Source: Corallococcus macrosporus DSM 14697 (GTDB taxonomy: Bacteria; Myxococcota; Myxococcia; Myxococcales; Myxococcaceae). From it: a DNA stretch of 64,000 nt. Position numbers and translations under genes: made by a program. Below are positions 1 through 8,023 of the stretch, one piece after another. Numbering within the stretch: the first letter of the stretch is position 1; each line of letters opens with the position of its first letter. Location: positions 8,094,001-8,158,000 of the forward strand of contig NZ_CP022203.1 of NCBI RefSeq assembly GCF_002305895.1, given 5' to 3'. The notes beneath the pieces are model-generated. The model saw only the letters and a program-made list of their open reading frames with translations, was not told the DNA's origin and ran no database searches.

Positions 1-1566
1 CGTCACGCCCTCCTTGCGGTAGTAGGCGAGCGCCTCCGCCGGATGTTCGAGGTAGCCCGGCGACGGGCTCGTCTCCGAAGGAGACATCGTCGGAGGCAGG
101 TAGATGAGCCACTTCGGGTCGATGGCGAACCGGCTCATCGCCTCCAGCGCCGCCGTGGCGTTCTCCCCGCGCACCGTCACGTTCTGGCTCAGCCGCGTCG
201 TCACCACGCGCTTGCCCAGCACGTCCTCGATGTCCAGCAGGTCGTCGTGGACCTGCTGCGCGCTGAGCCCATCCCCTGGCGCGACCGCACCGCCCAGCGG
301 CCGGATGGACTCCGCGTAGGCCCGCGCCGCGGGCACCGAGACGAGCTCACGCTCCGGGTAGCGCAGCGCCGTCAGCTTGCCGCCGTACACGCAGCCCGTG
401 TCCACGCAGAGCGTGTTGTTGAGCCAGTCCGCCTCCAGCACCGGCGTGTGGCCGTACACCACCGCCGCCTTGCCCCGGTACTCCGCCGCCCAGTTGAAGC
501 GCACGGGCAGCCCGAACTCGTCCGTCTCGCCCGTCGTCTCGCCGTAGAGGGCGAACTCGCGCACCCGGCCAGAGCCCCGCCCCTGCATGGACGCCTTCAT
601 GCCGGCGTGCGCCACCACCAGCCGCCCGTCATCCAGGACGTAGTGCGAGACGAGCCCGTCGATGAAGTCCGTCACCGCCTTGTGGAACTCGGGTGGCTCG
701 CGCTCGAGCTGCTCCAGCGACTGAGCCAGCCCGTGCGACACGTTCACGTTCTTCCCGCGCAGCTTGCGCATCAGCTTCACTTCGTGATTCCCCGGGACGC
801 ACAGCGCGCTGCCCGCCGCCACCATGCCCATCACCAGCCGGAGCACCCCGGGCGTGTCCGGCCCCCGGTCCACCAGGTCGCCCACGAAGATGGCCTTGCG
901 GCCCTCGGGCGGGCGCACGTCGAACCCTGGCGTGCCGTCCGCGCGCGGGCGCACCTCGTAGCCCAGCTTGTCCAGCAGCGCCTCCAGCTCCTCCCGGCAG
1001 CCGTGGACGTCGCCGATGATGTCGAAGGGCCCGTGCTCGTGCTTGCGGTTGTTCCACAGCGGCTGACGCACGAACTCGACCGCGTCCAGCACCTCCGGCT
1101 TCAGCACGTGGACATGGCGGAACCCCTCGCGCTCCAGGCCCCGCAGCGAGCGGTGCAGTTGCTGGAGCTGGTTGCGCACCACGTGCGTGCCGAAGTCGCG
1201 CCCGGGCCGCTGGCGGTTGCGCTCGTGGCAGGTCCGCTCGGGGACGTCGAGCACCACCGCCACCGGCAGCACGTGGTACTCGCGCGCCAGCTCCACCAGG
1301 GGCTTGCGCGCCTCCGGCTGCACGCTGGTCGCGTCAATGACGGTGAGCAGGCCCCGGGCGAGCCGCTTCGCCGCGACGAAGCGCAGCGTCTCGAAGGCGT
1401 CCTTCGTCGCCTCCATGCTGTTCTCGTCATCGGAGACGATGCCCCGGCAGGCGTCCGACGACAGCACCTCCGTCGGCTTGAAGTGCCGGCGCGCGAAGGT
1501 GGACTTGCCCGCGCCGGAGGGACCGATGAGCACCACCAGGGAGAGTTCAGGAACCGTGAGCTTCAT
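1..1566 (-). CDS. pnkp: Polynucleotide kinase-phosphatase Pnkp, 3' end cut by window edge
   Basis: Trifunctional RNA-repair enzyme: 5'-OH polynucleotide kinase, 2',3' phosphatase and RNA ligase/adenylyltransferase. The N-terminal kinase has the P-loop GPSGAGKST at residues 15-23, the same position as in Clostridium thermocellum Pnkp. A calcineurin-like phosphatase follows with GDVHGC, GDLVDRGPD and GNHEVKL. The end of the visible part (WLIYLPPTMSP, then LEHPAEALAYY) is the beginning of the ligase domain; the nucleotidyl-lysine motif lies outside the window. The ATG at 1566 gives the normal N terminus. It overlaps the restored Hen1 stop as ATGA, so the two are probably translationally coupled. 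With Hen1 it repairs RNAs cut by ribotoxins. Confidence 0.95.
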   Translation of the reverse strand, partial: MKLTVPELSLVVLIGPSGAGKSTFARRHFKPTEVLSSDACRGIVSDDENSMEATKDAFETLRFVAAKRLARGLLTVIDATSVQPEARKPLVELAREYHVLPVAVVLDVPERTCHERNRQRPGRDFGTHVVRNQLQQLHRSLRGLEREGFRHVHVLKPEVLDAVEFVRQPLWNNRKHEHGPFDIIGDVHGCREELEALLDKLGYEVRPRADGTPGFDVRPPEGRKAIFVGDLVDRGPDTPGVLRLVMGMVAAGSALCVPGNHEVKLMRKLRGKNVNVSHGLAQSLEQLEREPPEFHKAVTDFIDGLVSHYVLDDGRLVVAHAGMKASMQGRGSGRVREFALYGETTGETDEFGLPVRFNWAAEYRGKAAVVYGHTPVLEADWLNNTLCVDTGCVYGGKLTALRYPERELVSVPAARAYAESIRPLGGAVAPGDGLSAQQVHDDLLDIEDVLGKRVVTTRLSQNVTVRGENATAALEAMSRFAIDPKWLIYLPPTMSPSETSPSPGYLEHPAEALAYYRKEGVT

Positions 1567-2962
1567 CGCGCGAACACCGCCATCTGCGTCGGCGCACCGA
1601 CGTCCGGGTCCAGGGGACCCACGGGGAGGAAACGAACGCTGTAGCCAAACCGCTCGCAGATGCTCGGGCCCAGGCCTCGAACTCGGCCCGGGTCCACTCG
1701 AAGCGGTGGTCGCGGTGGCGGAAGGTGCCCGCGGGGAGCGACTCGAAGCGCACGTTGTATTCGGCGTTGGGCGTGGTGAGCGCCACCACGTTGGGCCGGG
1801 CGGACTCGAAGAGGACGCGCTCGAAGGCCGCGAGCCGCGGCGGGTCCAGGTGCTCGATGACCTCGATGACGGAGGCGGCCTCGTACCCCGCCAGCCGCGC
1901 GTCCCGGTACATGAGGGAGCCGTGCAGCAGGCGGATGCGGCGGCGCTGAAGCTCCGGCATCGTGTCCAGGTGCAGCCGCTCCGAGGCGACCTCCAGCGAG
2001 CGGAAGGACACGTCCATGCCGAGGATGTCGGTGAACTGCCGCTCCTTGAGCAGGGCCCGGAGCAGCTTGCCCTCGCCGCAGCCCAGGTCCACCACGCGCG
2101 TGGCGCCGCTCTCCTTGAGGACGGCGACCACCGCCTGGAGCCGCTGCTCGTTGAGGCTCAGCCGTGATTCGAGCGCCGCCTCCTCCTGGTTGCGCGCCTG
2201 GGCGCCCTCTTCCGGTTCGGGGACCTCGTCACCAGAGAGCCGCTCCAGCGCCTCGCGCGCCAGGCTCTTGCGGTGGCGCAGGTAGCGCCGGGTGATGATG
2301 TCCCGCTCCGGGTGCGCCGCCAGCCAGCCTTCGCCGTGCCGCAGGAGCTTCTCCACCTCCTCGTCGCCCACCCAGTAGTGCTTGTCGTCGTCCAGCACGG
2401 GGATGAGCACGTAGAGGTGCGTGAGCAGGTCACTCAGGCGCGTGTGGGCCTCCAGCGTGACGGTGTAGTAGCGGCTGGGGCCCCAGTCCGGCACCGCGGC
2501 GTCCAGCGCGTGCCGGGTGGCGGTGACGGTGTAGCCCAGCGGCTCGAAGAGCTTGCGCAGGAAGGGCTCGCCGCCGCGGCAGGGCAGCACGGAGAGGCGG
2601 GCCACGAGCGGAATCGGCTGCCCGGCCAGCTCCGGTCGCTCCTTGCTGCTGCCGGACATCGCGTTGCGGAAGGTGCGCGCCAGCGCGACGCTCAGGAATG
2701 ACGAGGCCACATAGGGCCGGTCATTCACGTACTGCTCCAGCATTCCACCCTCTCCCGAGGGCCCGCGGCGGCCCCTCACGAGCCCGACGGGGTCGACGTC
2801 CAGCAGCAGCGCCGCCGTGGTGCGCGCCTCCGTCGCCTCTGGATAGAAGACGTGGGCGTGTCCGAAGGACAGCTCGAAGGATTGCGGACGGTGCGGGTTC
2901 TTGTGGAGCAGGTACCCGAGGTCGGTCGCGGGATGATGCGTCGTCGAGAGCGTCAGCAGCAT
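1547..2962 (-). CDS. hen1: Hen1, 3'-terminal RNA ribose 2'-O-methyltransferase (apparent frameshift near 3' end)
   Basis: Methylates the 2'-OH of the 3' end of broken RNA before Pnkp ligates it, so the repaired junction cannot be re-cut. The N-terminal half (about 1-250) is the Pnkp-activating domain of bacterial Hen1. The C-terminal half is the methyltransferase, with the SAM motif DLGCGEGKLL and metal-site residues in EVIEHLD and the later HRDHRFEW. As written, the last ~40 residues (from about 1666 down) are non-native. The adjacent frame encodes the expected family ending (ICERFGYSVRFLPVGP, then TQMAVFAR) and stops at 1563, overlapping the Pnkp start. One base appears missing at 1662-1667. 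This may be a sequencing error or a real lesion; sequence alone cannot decide. Confidence 0.93.
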   Translation of the reverse strand: MLLTLSTTHHPATDLGYLLHKNPHRPQSFELSFGHAHVFYPEATEARTTAALLLDVDPVGLVRGRRGPSGEGGMLEQYVNDRPYVASSFLSVALARTFRNAMSGSSKERPELAGQPIPLVARLSVLPCRGGEPFLRKLFEPLGYTVTATRHALDAAVPDWGPSRYYTVTLEAHTRLSDLLTHLYVLIPVLDDDKHYWVGDEEVEKLLRHGEGWLAAHPERDIITRRYLRHRKSLAREALERLSGDEVPEPEEGAQARNQEEAALESRLSLNEQRLQAVVAVLKESGATRVVDLGCGEGKLLRALLKERQFTDILGMDVSFRSLEVASERLHLDTMPELQRRRIRLLHGSLMYRDARLAGYEAASVIEVIEHLDPPRLAAFERVLFESARPNVVALTTPNAEYNVRFESLPAGTFRHRDHRFEWTRAEFEAWARASASGLATAFVSSPWVPWTRTSVRRRRWRCSRDEAHGS

Positions 2963-3576
2963 GGCCTTCCCAGCTTCGGTTCCACGGCGTCAGGGTGATT
3001 CCCCATGGCGCGGAACAGTAGCGCGGTGAAGACCTGGGCAGCCGGGCGAGCCTGACAGCAGGGGGCCGCCCAGCCGGGTGCCTCCAAGCGGCTTCACGGC
3101 CCGCGAAGCCACGCGGGCCCTGGTACGACATCGGGCCGGCGCGGGTCCTTGGATGAGCTCGCCCGGCGCGGCCAGGTCAGCCGCGCCACCCTCGAAGCTG
3201 GCGGGAGAAGCGCTGGCGCGCTGATGCTCGGGCTCGAACACCACGCGTGTCAGCAGGGGGCACGCTGCTGACGCTGGACACGCGCACCGGCGACCGTCCA
3301 CGTCCGCCTTCGTCAGCGTCACGGCACGCCCAATCGCGTCCTCCACCATGGCGGAGCCCCCACAAGCGTGACCCGCTTGATTGCCTGAAGGACTCGCCGA
3401 CGCCGCTTCACCGACAGTGAGCCCGTGACTTCGGGGAGGAGGACATCCGGGCAGAAGAGCAGATTGTTCCCCGTCGCCAGTTCGAGCAGCCCCCCCAGCC
3501 TGAAGAAGGTCCGGAAGTGTCCTGATAGGGCGACCTTCCCGTAGACTGGAGCCCTCGCCGCTCGGGAAAGCGTCTC
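2963..3576. other. Intergenic region without a confident gene
   Basis: About 610 bases between the Hen1 start and the SitA-like gene. A minus-strand frame (2990-3349, 119 codons) begins with a plausible N terminus (MVEDAIGRAVTLTKADVDG) but becomes low-complexity, and I recognise no family. It may be a decayed gene. The promoters of hen1 (leftward) and of the toxin gene (rightward) should both lie here; I see no convincing -10/-35 pair. Confidence 0.4.
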
Positions 3577-4860
3577 ATGGCAACTCGTCTGGGCATCACG
3601 CTCCTGCTCCTCGTCCTGGTCAATGCGTGCGCCACGCCGCGTGTCATCCGCCTCGACACGGGGCAGGGCGCTCCCCTGGAGTACAGGCCGTCCTCCACGA
3701 ACAAGTCCGTGAAGGTGGACGCAGACGCATTCGAGGGGGCGCTCGCACGGCTGGTGTTGGAGGTGCCCCTGTCGCTCCGTGCTCCTCAGGAAGGTTTGCT
3801 GGTGCGCGCCTCACACCCGGGTCGCAGTGCGGATACCCGATGGAAGCGCCTGATGCGCAAGAGCTTCAGCGGCCTCTGCCAGCCGGGCCTGCGCGGGGAC
3901 AACTGCCTCTCCCTGCTCGACATCGGGCCTGGCCTGAGCGAGTGGGACAAACTGGGGGTCGCCCTGGGGCTGTCGCTGGAGCCCCTCAAGGAGAGCATCG
4001 CCCGGGCGGTGGAGAAGACCCTGGCGCCCCAGCTCTACTACACCGTCATCGCCACGGGGCTCGTCACCTGGGCCGTCCTGGCGGCGAATCCCGAGCCGGT
4101 GTTCACCAAGGCGGCGGCCATCGTCTCGGCGGTCCTGCTCATCTACCTGGGAGTGGAAACGTTCCTGGAGGTGGTGGACGCGAGCCGGGAATTGAAGCGG
4201 GCCACCGGCCGGGCCACGACGTGGATTGAATTGGAGCAGGCGGGTCATCGCTTCGCGAACCGGGTGGGGCCGGAGGTGGCGCGCGTCTTCATCCTCGCGG
4301 TCACCGTGGTAGTGAGTCAGGGCATGACCGGAGGCGCCGCGTGGCTGGCCTCGCGGCTGGCGATGCTGCCCAGCTACATGGAGGCAGCGGCAGTCGGGGC
4401 CTCACGGGTGGGCGTCAGCCTTGCGAACGTGGGGCAGGTGCGTGGGGTAGCCGTTGAAGGGAGCACCGTCATCGTCTCCCTCCCCGCCACGGCGGTCGCC
4501 ATGACGGCCCGAGGCGTGAGAGGTGCAGCGGGAGTCAGTCCTGCCGGCTTCAGGTCCTGGGGCTCGTTCGGCGGCCTCAAGAGTGCTTTGGGGGCAGCCG
4601 GCCCGGGGAGACAGTGGCACCACATCGTCGAGCAGACCAAGGGCAACGTGAAGAGGTTTGGAACTCATTCCCTTCACAACACCGAGAACGTGATTGCCCT
4701 CGACGAAAGGATTCATCGGCAAATCAGCGCGTATTACTCGTCGAAAGATCCTCTTTTCTCAGGTGGACAAACCGTGCGGCAGTGGCTGAGTGGTCAGTCC
4801 TTCCAGGCCCAACGCGAGTTCGGCTTGAAGCTCCTTCGGGACTACGGAGTCGCTCCATGA
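3577..4860 (+). CDS. sitA: SitA-like polymorphic lipoprotein toxin
   Basis: Putative contact-dependent toxin of the myxobacterial SitA type, exchanged between kin by outer-membrane exchange. It starts with a lipoprotein signal peptide, lipobox LVNAC with Cys at residue 18. The middle has hydrophobic stretches (about residues 150-190 and 230-265), as in SitA conserved regions. The C-terminal 80 residues form a separate toxin tip beginning GRQWHHIVEQ, with later THSLHNTENVIAL and IHRQI, which looks like an HNH-type nuclease core (inference). The stop overlaps the next start as ATGA, giving a tight toxin-immunity pair. The SitA assignment rests on layout, lipobox and neighbour rather than a database match. 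Confidence 0.8.
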   Translation: MATRLGITLLLLVLVNACATPRVIRLDTGQGAPLEYRPSSTNKSVKVDADAFEGALARLVLEVPLSLRAPQEGLLVRASHPGRSADTRWKRLMRKSFSGLCQPGLRGDNCLSLLDIGPGLSEWDKLGVALGLSLEPLKESIARAVEKTLAPQLYYTVIATGLVTWAVLAANPEPVFTKAAAIVSAVLLIYLGVETFLEVVDASRELKRATGRATTWIELEQAGHRFANRVGPEVARVFILAVTVVVSQGMTGGAAWLASRLAMLPSYMEAAAVGASRVGVSLANVGQVRGVAVEGSTVIVSLPATAVAMTARGVRGAAGVSPAGFRSWGSFGGLKSALGAAGPGRQWHHIVEQTKGNVKRFGTHSLHNTENVIALDERIHRQISAYYSSKDPLFSGGQTVRQWLSGQSFQAQREFGLKLLRDYGVAP

Positions 4861-5219
4861 GCATGCGCAACATCCAGGGGGCGAGCATCGATGAACTCGT
4901 CCAAGAGTACGAGCAGGCGGCGGTAGCCTACGGACAGGCGCTGGCCGCTGCGAATCATCGTGCTGCCAACCGGGCCCACGACAGGATTGCAAGCGCCTAC
5001 CGTGAACTCCGGAGTCGAGCGGCGGCCCCCCATCTCCTCCCGCTGTTGAAGAGCGAGGACGAGAATGTCCGCTCCTGTGCTGCTGCACACGCGCTTGAGT
5101 TCGCTCCAGTTCAGGGAGAACCTGTTCTGTTGGAGTTTGCTGCCCACCCAGGGCGTATCCGGACACGAGCGGAGTACGCGCTCAAGGCGTGGCGCGAGGG
5201 CACGCTCACGTTCCCGTGA
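4857..5219 (+). CDS. sitI: SitI-like immunity protein, DUF2019 family
   Basis: Small cytoplasmic protein (120 residues) directly after the toxin and overlapping its stop codon by four bases. It has the DUF2019 pattern: an N-terminal helix (IDELVQEYEQAAVAYGQAL), a central LLPLLKSEDENVRSCAAAHAL HEAT-like repeat, and a C-terminal IRTRAEYALKAWREGTL. Proteins of this family commonly sit downstream of myxobacterial SitA toxins as the cognate inhibitor. The start at 4857 is chosen over an upstream in-frame extension because that extension lies wholly inside the toxin gene in another frame. Confidence 0.82.
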   Translation: MSMRNIQGASIDELVQEYEQAAVAYGQALAAANHRAANRAHDRIASAYRELRSRAAAPHLLPLLKSEDENVRSCAAAHALEFAPVQGEPVLLEFAAHPGRIRTRAEYALKAWREGTLTFP

Positions 5220-5280
5220 GCGATATGGGTTGGCCGAATAGGGGAATGGGCGGGTAATCAGACATGTCAGCCGGGGATGG

Positions 5281-5720
5281 ACGCTGAAAAGGCGGTGGCG
5301 GAGCGCGACCAGGGCACTCCGGGACGTCGTCATGGATGAGCGGGTGCCCCGCCGCTGGGGAGGCGCCGAGGCGCTCGCGCTGGGACGAGGCGGCGTCACA
5401 GCGGTCGCTCGTGCGGCGGGCCTGGCGCGCACGACGGTGCGCGCGGGGCACGACGAGGCTGGCCGCGGAGTTGGAGAAGCACGGCTACAATCGGAGACAA
5501 CAGCACCTGGGTGTCGGTGGGGGTGGACCACGACACGCCCGTCTTCGCCGTCAACGCGAGAAGCCGAGTCTGGAAGGCCGAGTCGCAGCAACTGACGGAC
5601 GCGATGGGGCTTCGCATCAGCGTCTGCCACTTCCTGCCCGGTACGAGCAAATGGCACAAGGTGGAGCATCGCCTCCCCAGCCACATCCGCATGAACTGGA
5701 GAGGCCGCCCACTGGAGGAC
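5281..5720 (+). pseudogene. Degenerate ISAzo13-family transposase
   Basis: Three reading frames carry successive pieces of one transposase. The N-terminal helix-turn-helix part (ALALGRGGVTAVARAAGLAR) is near 5370-5440, a linker piece (LAAELEKHGYN) near 5460-5490, and the catalytic part (STWVSVGVDHDTPVFAV, then CHFLPGTSKWHKVEHRL and NWRGRPL) at 5497-5715. The middle of the catalytic domain is missing and the copy ends abruptly at the stop of the S9 peptidase gene. It is a frameshifted, internally deleted and 3'-truncated insertion-sequence remnant. No terminal inverted repeats were identified. Confidence 0.8.
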
Positions 5721-7805
5721 TCAGTCCATCAACTGCCGCGACAAGTAGACGTGGTGCAGCGCCCACCGGCGCGCGTTGAGCAGCGGGTCCGAGTCGTTGG
5801 AGTGCCCGCCGTCCGTGTTCTCGTAATAGAGGTACGGCAGCCCCATGGCCGCCAGGCGCGCCGCGAACTTCCGCGCGTGGCCCGGGTGGACGCGGTCATC
5901 CTTGGTGTTGGTGGTGATGTATGGCGCGGGGTAGCGCACGCCCTCGCGCAGGTTCTGGTAGGCGGAGTACTTCGAGATGAACGCCGCGTCCCCGGGCACC
6001 TCCGGGTTGCCGTACTCGCCCACCCACGACGCGCCCGCCGGCAGCTTGTGGTAGCGCATCATGTCGATGAGCGGGCTCTCGATGACGGCCGCGTTGAACA
6101 GGTCCGGGCGCTGCGTCATCGCCACGCTGGTGAGGACGCCGCCGTTGGAGCGGCCATAGATGCCCATGCGGCGCGGGGCGCTGACCTTCCTCTTCACCAG
6201 GTCCTCCATCACCGCCGCGAAGTCGTCGAACGCGCGCTGACGGTGCTCGCGCAGGGCCGCCTGGTGCCAGCGCGGACCGAACTCGCCGCCGCCCCGGATG
6301 TTGGCGACGACGTAGGCCCCGCCGCGCGCCATCCACAGCCTGCCCTCCTCCGGCAGGTAGACGGGCGGCTTGGACACCTGGAAGCCGCCATAGCCATACA
6401 CCAGCGTCGGAATCGTCCCGTCGAGCTTCCGCGCCTTGGGCCGCACCAGGAAATAGGGAATCCGGGTGCCGTCCTTCGACTTCGTCCAGTACTGGTCCAC
6501 CCGGAGCTTCGAGGCATCGAAGCGCGCGGGCAGCGACTTCACCTTCTTCACCGTGCCCGCCTTCGCGTCCGCCAGCCACAGCGCCGTCGGCTCGAGGAAG
6601 CCCTGGGACTTCACGAAGAAGCGCTCATGCGAGGACGACGTCGCGGCGATGGCGACCGAGGCGTTCTTCGGCAGGGCCAGGCGCTTGCGGCGCCAGCGCC
6701 CCTTCGCCGGCGTGTAGACGTCCAGCGCGCCCTTCACGTCCTCATAGAGGCTCACCAGCACCCGGCTCCGCGTCGCCGCCACGGCTTCGATGGCCTGACG
6801 CGCCCCCGGCTGGAACAGCAGCGTGGGCTTCGCCTTCGCCGGGTCCGCCTTCAGCGCGTCCAGCGGGTACGCCAGCAGCGCGCCCTGCTTGAAGCCGCCC
6901 CAGTCCTCCTCGATCGTGAAGACGACCTGCCCCTCCACGAAGGCCTGGAGCGAGGACTTCCGGGGCAGCGGGAGCCGGACGGGCGCCGCGTCGCCCAGCA
7001 GGTAGTGCTCCGATTCGAAGAAGGTCACCGCGCGGTTGACCACCACGCCCCGGAGCGCGCCCTCCGAGTCCCGCAGCGGGAAGGCAGACGCGGAGACGTC
7101 GGTGCGCTCGCCCCGGAACACCTCCTGCGCCTCCGACAGCGGCGTGCCACGCTTCCACCGCTTGAGCACGAAGGGGTAGCCCGACTCCGTGAGGGTGCCC
7201 CCGCCCCAGTCACGCCCCACCAGCAGCGTGTCCGCGTCCAGCCACGACGCGGACAGCTTGCCCTCGGGCACCTGGAAGCCGCCCTCCACGAAGGCCTTGG
7301 CGGTGGCGTCGAACTCGCGCAGCTCGACGGCGTCCTTGCCGCCGTTCGACAGGGAGATGAGGCAGCGCTGGTCCGCGGGCGGCAGGCAGTTGCGGCCCTT
7401 CCAGACCCAGTTGGCCTTCTCCGCCTTCGCCAGCGCGTCCACGTCCAGCACCGTCTGCCACGGCGTCTGGGCGCCCACGTAGCCCTCCAGCGAGGCGTGC
7501 CGCCAGAGGCCCCGGGGGTTGCCCCGGTCCTGCCAGAAGTTGTCCACCCCGCCGGCCCGGAAGCGGGGGCTGGGGATGCGGTCGGTGGAGGTGAGCAGCT
7601 CCAGCGCCTGCGCGTGGAAGGTCTCGAAGCGCGGGTCCTTCTCCAGCACCGCGAGCGTGCGCGCGTTCTGGGCACGCACCCACTCGAGCGCCTTCTCCCC
7701 GTGGACCTCCTCCAGCCACAGGAAGGGGTCCTGTGTGTCCTCGGCCATCGCCACGGAGGTGGTGAGCAGCCCGGTCAGCAACGACGCCACGTACGCCCTT
7801 CTCAT
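5721..7805 (-). CDS. Prolyl oligopeptidase family (S9) serine peptidase, secreted
   Basis: Exported peptidase cleaving short peptides, probably after proline. The chosen start (ATG at 7805, preceded by GGAGATGAGG) gives a signal peptide MRRAYVASLLTGLLTTSVAMA; a longer upstream frame would bury it. An N-terminal beta-propeller precedes the C-terminal alpha/beta-hydrolase domain. The catalytic triad is visible: Ser in GRSNGG, Asp in TKDDRVHPGH, His in GGHSND near the C terminus. The length (694 residues) is normal for the family. It stands alone, convergent with the transposase remnant. Confidence 0.93.
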   Translation of the reverse strand: MRRAYVASLLTGLLTTSVAMAEDTQDPFLWLEEVHGEKALEWVRAQNARTLAVLEKDPRFETFHAQALELLTSTDRIPSPRFRAGGVDNFWQDRGNPRGLWRHASLEGYVGAQTPWQTVLDVDALAKAEKANWVWKGRNCLPPADQRCLISLSNGGKDAVELREFDATAKAFVEGGFQVPEGKLSASWLDADTLLVGRDWGGGTLTESGYPFVLKRWKRGTPLSEAQEVFRGERTDVSASAFPLRDSEGALRGVVVNRAVTFFESEHYLLGDAAPVRLPLPRKSSLQAFVEGQVVFTIEEDWGGFKQGALLAYPLDALKADPAKAKPTLLFQPGARQAIEAVAATRSRVLVSLYEDVKGALDVYTPAKGRWRRKRLALPKNASVAIAATSSSHERFFVKSQGFLEPTALWLADAKAGTVKKVKSLPARFDASKLRVDQYWTKSKDGTRIPYFLVRPKARKLDGTIPTLVYGYGGFQVSKPPVYLPEEGRLWMARGGAYVVANIRGGGEFGPRWHQAALREHRQRAFDDFAAVMEDLVKRKVSAPRRMGIYGRSNGGVLTSVAMTQRPDLFNAAVIESPLIDMMRYHKLPAGASWVGEYGNPEVPGDAAFISKYSAYQNLREGVRYPAPYITTNTKDDRVHPGHARKFAARLAAMGLPYLYYENTDGGHSNDSDPLLNARRWALHHVYLSRQLMD

Positions 7806-8023
7806 GTCCTCATCTCCTGGTGCCCGAGGTGGCCCACCAACAGGCCGAGCCCCCTCCCATTCCCCGACCCTGGCGTCTGTGCCAGGAGCGCCCCGCGAGC
7901 GCCCGTCATGGGTGCGTCGCATCGGGGCTGGCGGTGATGGCCCGCGAGGGAGTATGGCTCCCGCCACGTACGTCCCCCCGGAGCGGCCGGCTCCGTGCGC
8001 GATGACGTCAGGAGTGGAAGCAG

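Noticed and set aside
43-1644. Long plus-strand open frame opposite pnkp
   Set aside because: High-GC antisense shadow, Arg/His-rich with no domain; the opposite strand encodes clear Pnkp motifs.
5511-7937. 808-codon plus-strand frame
   Set aside because: Its first ~70 codons are the transposase remnant and the rest is antisense to the S9 peptidase.
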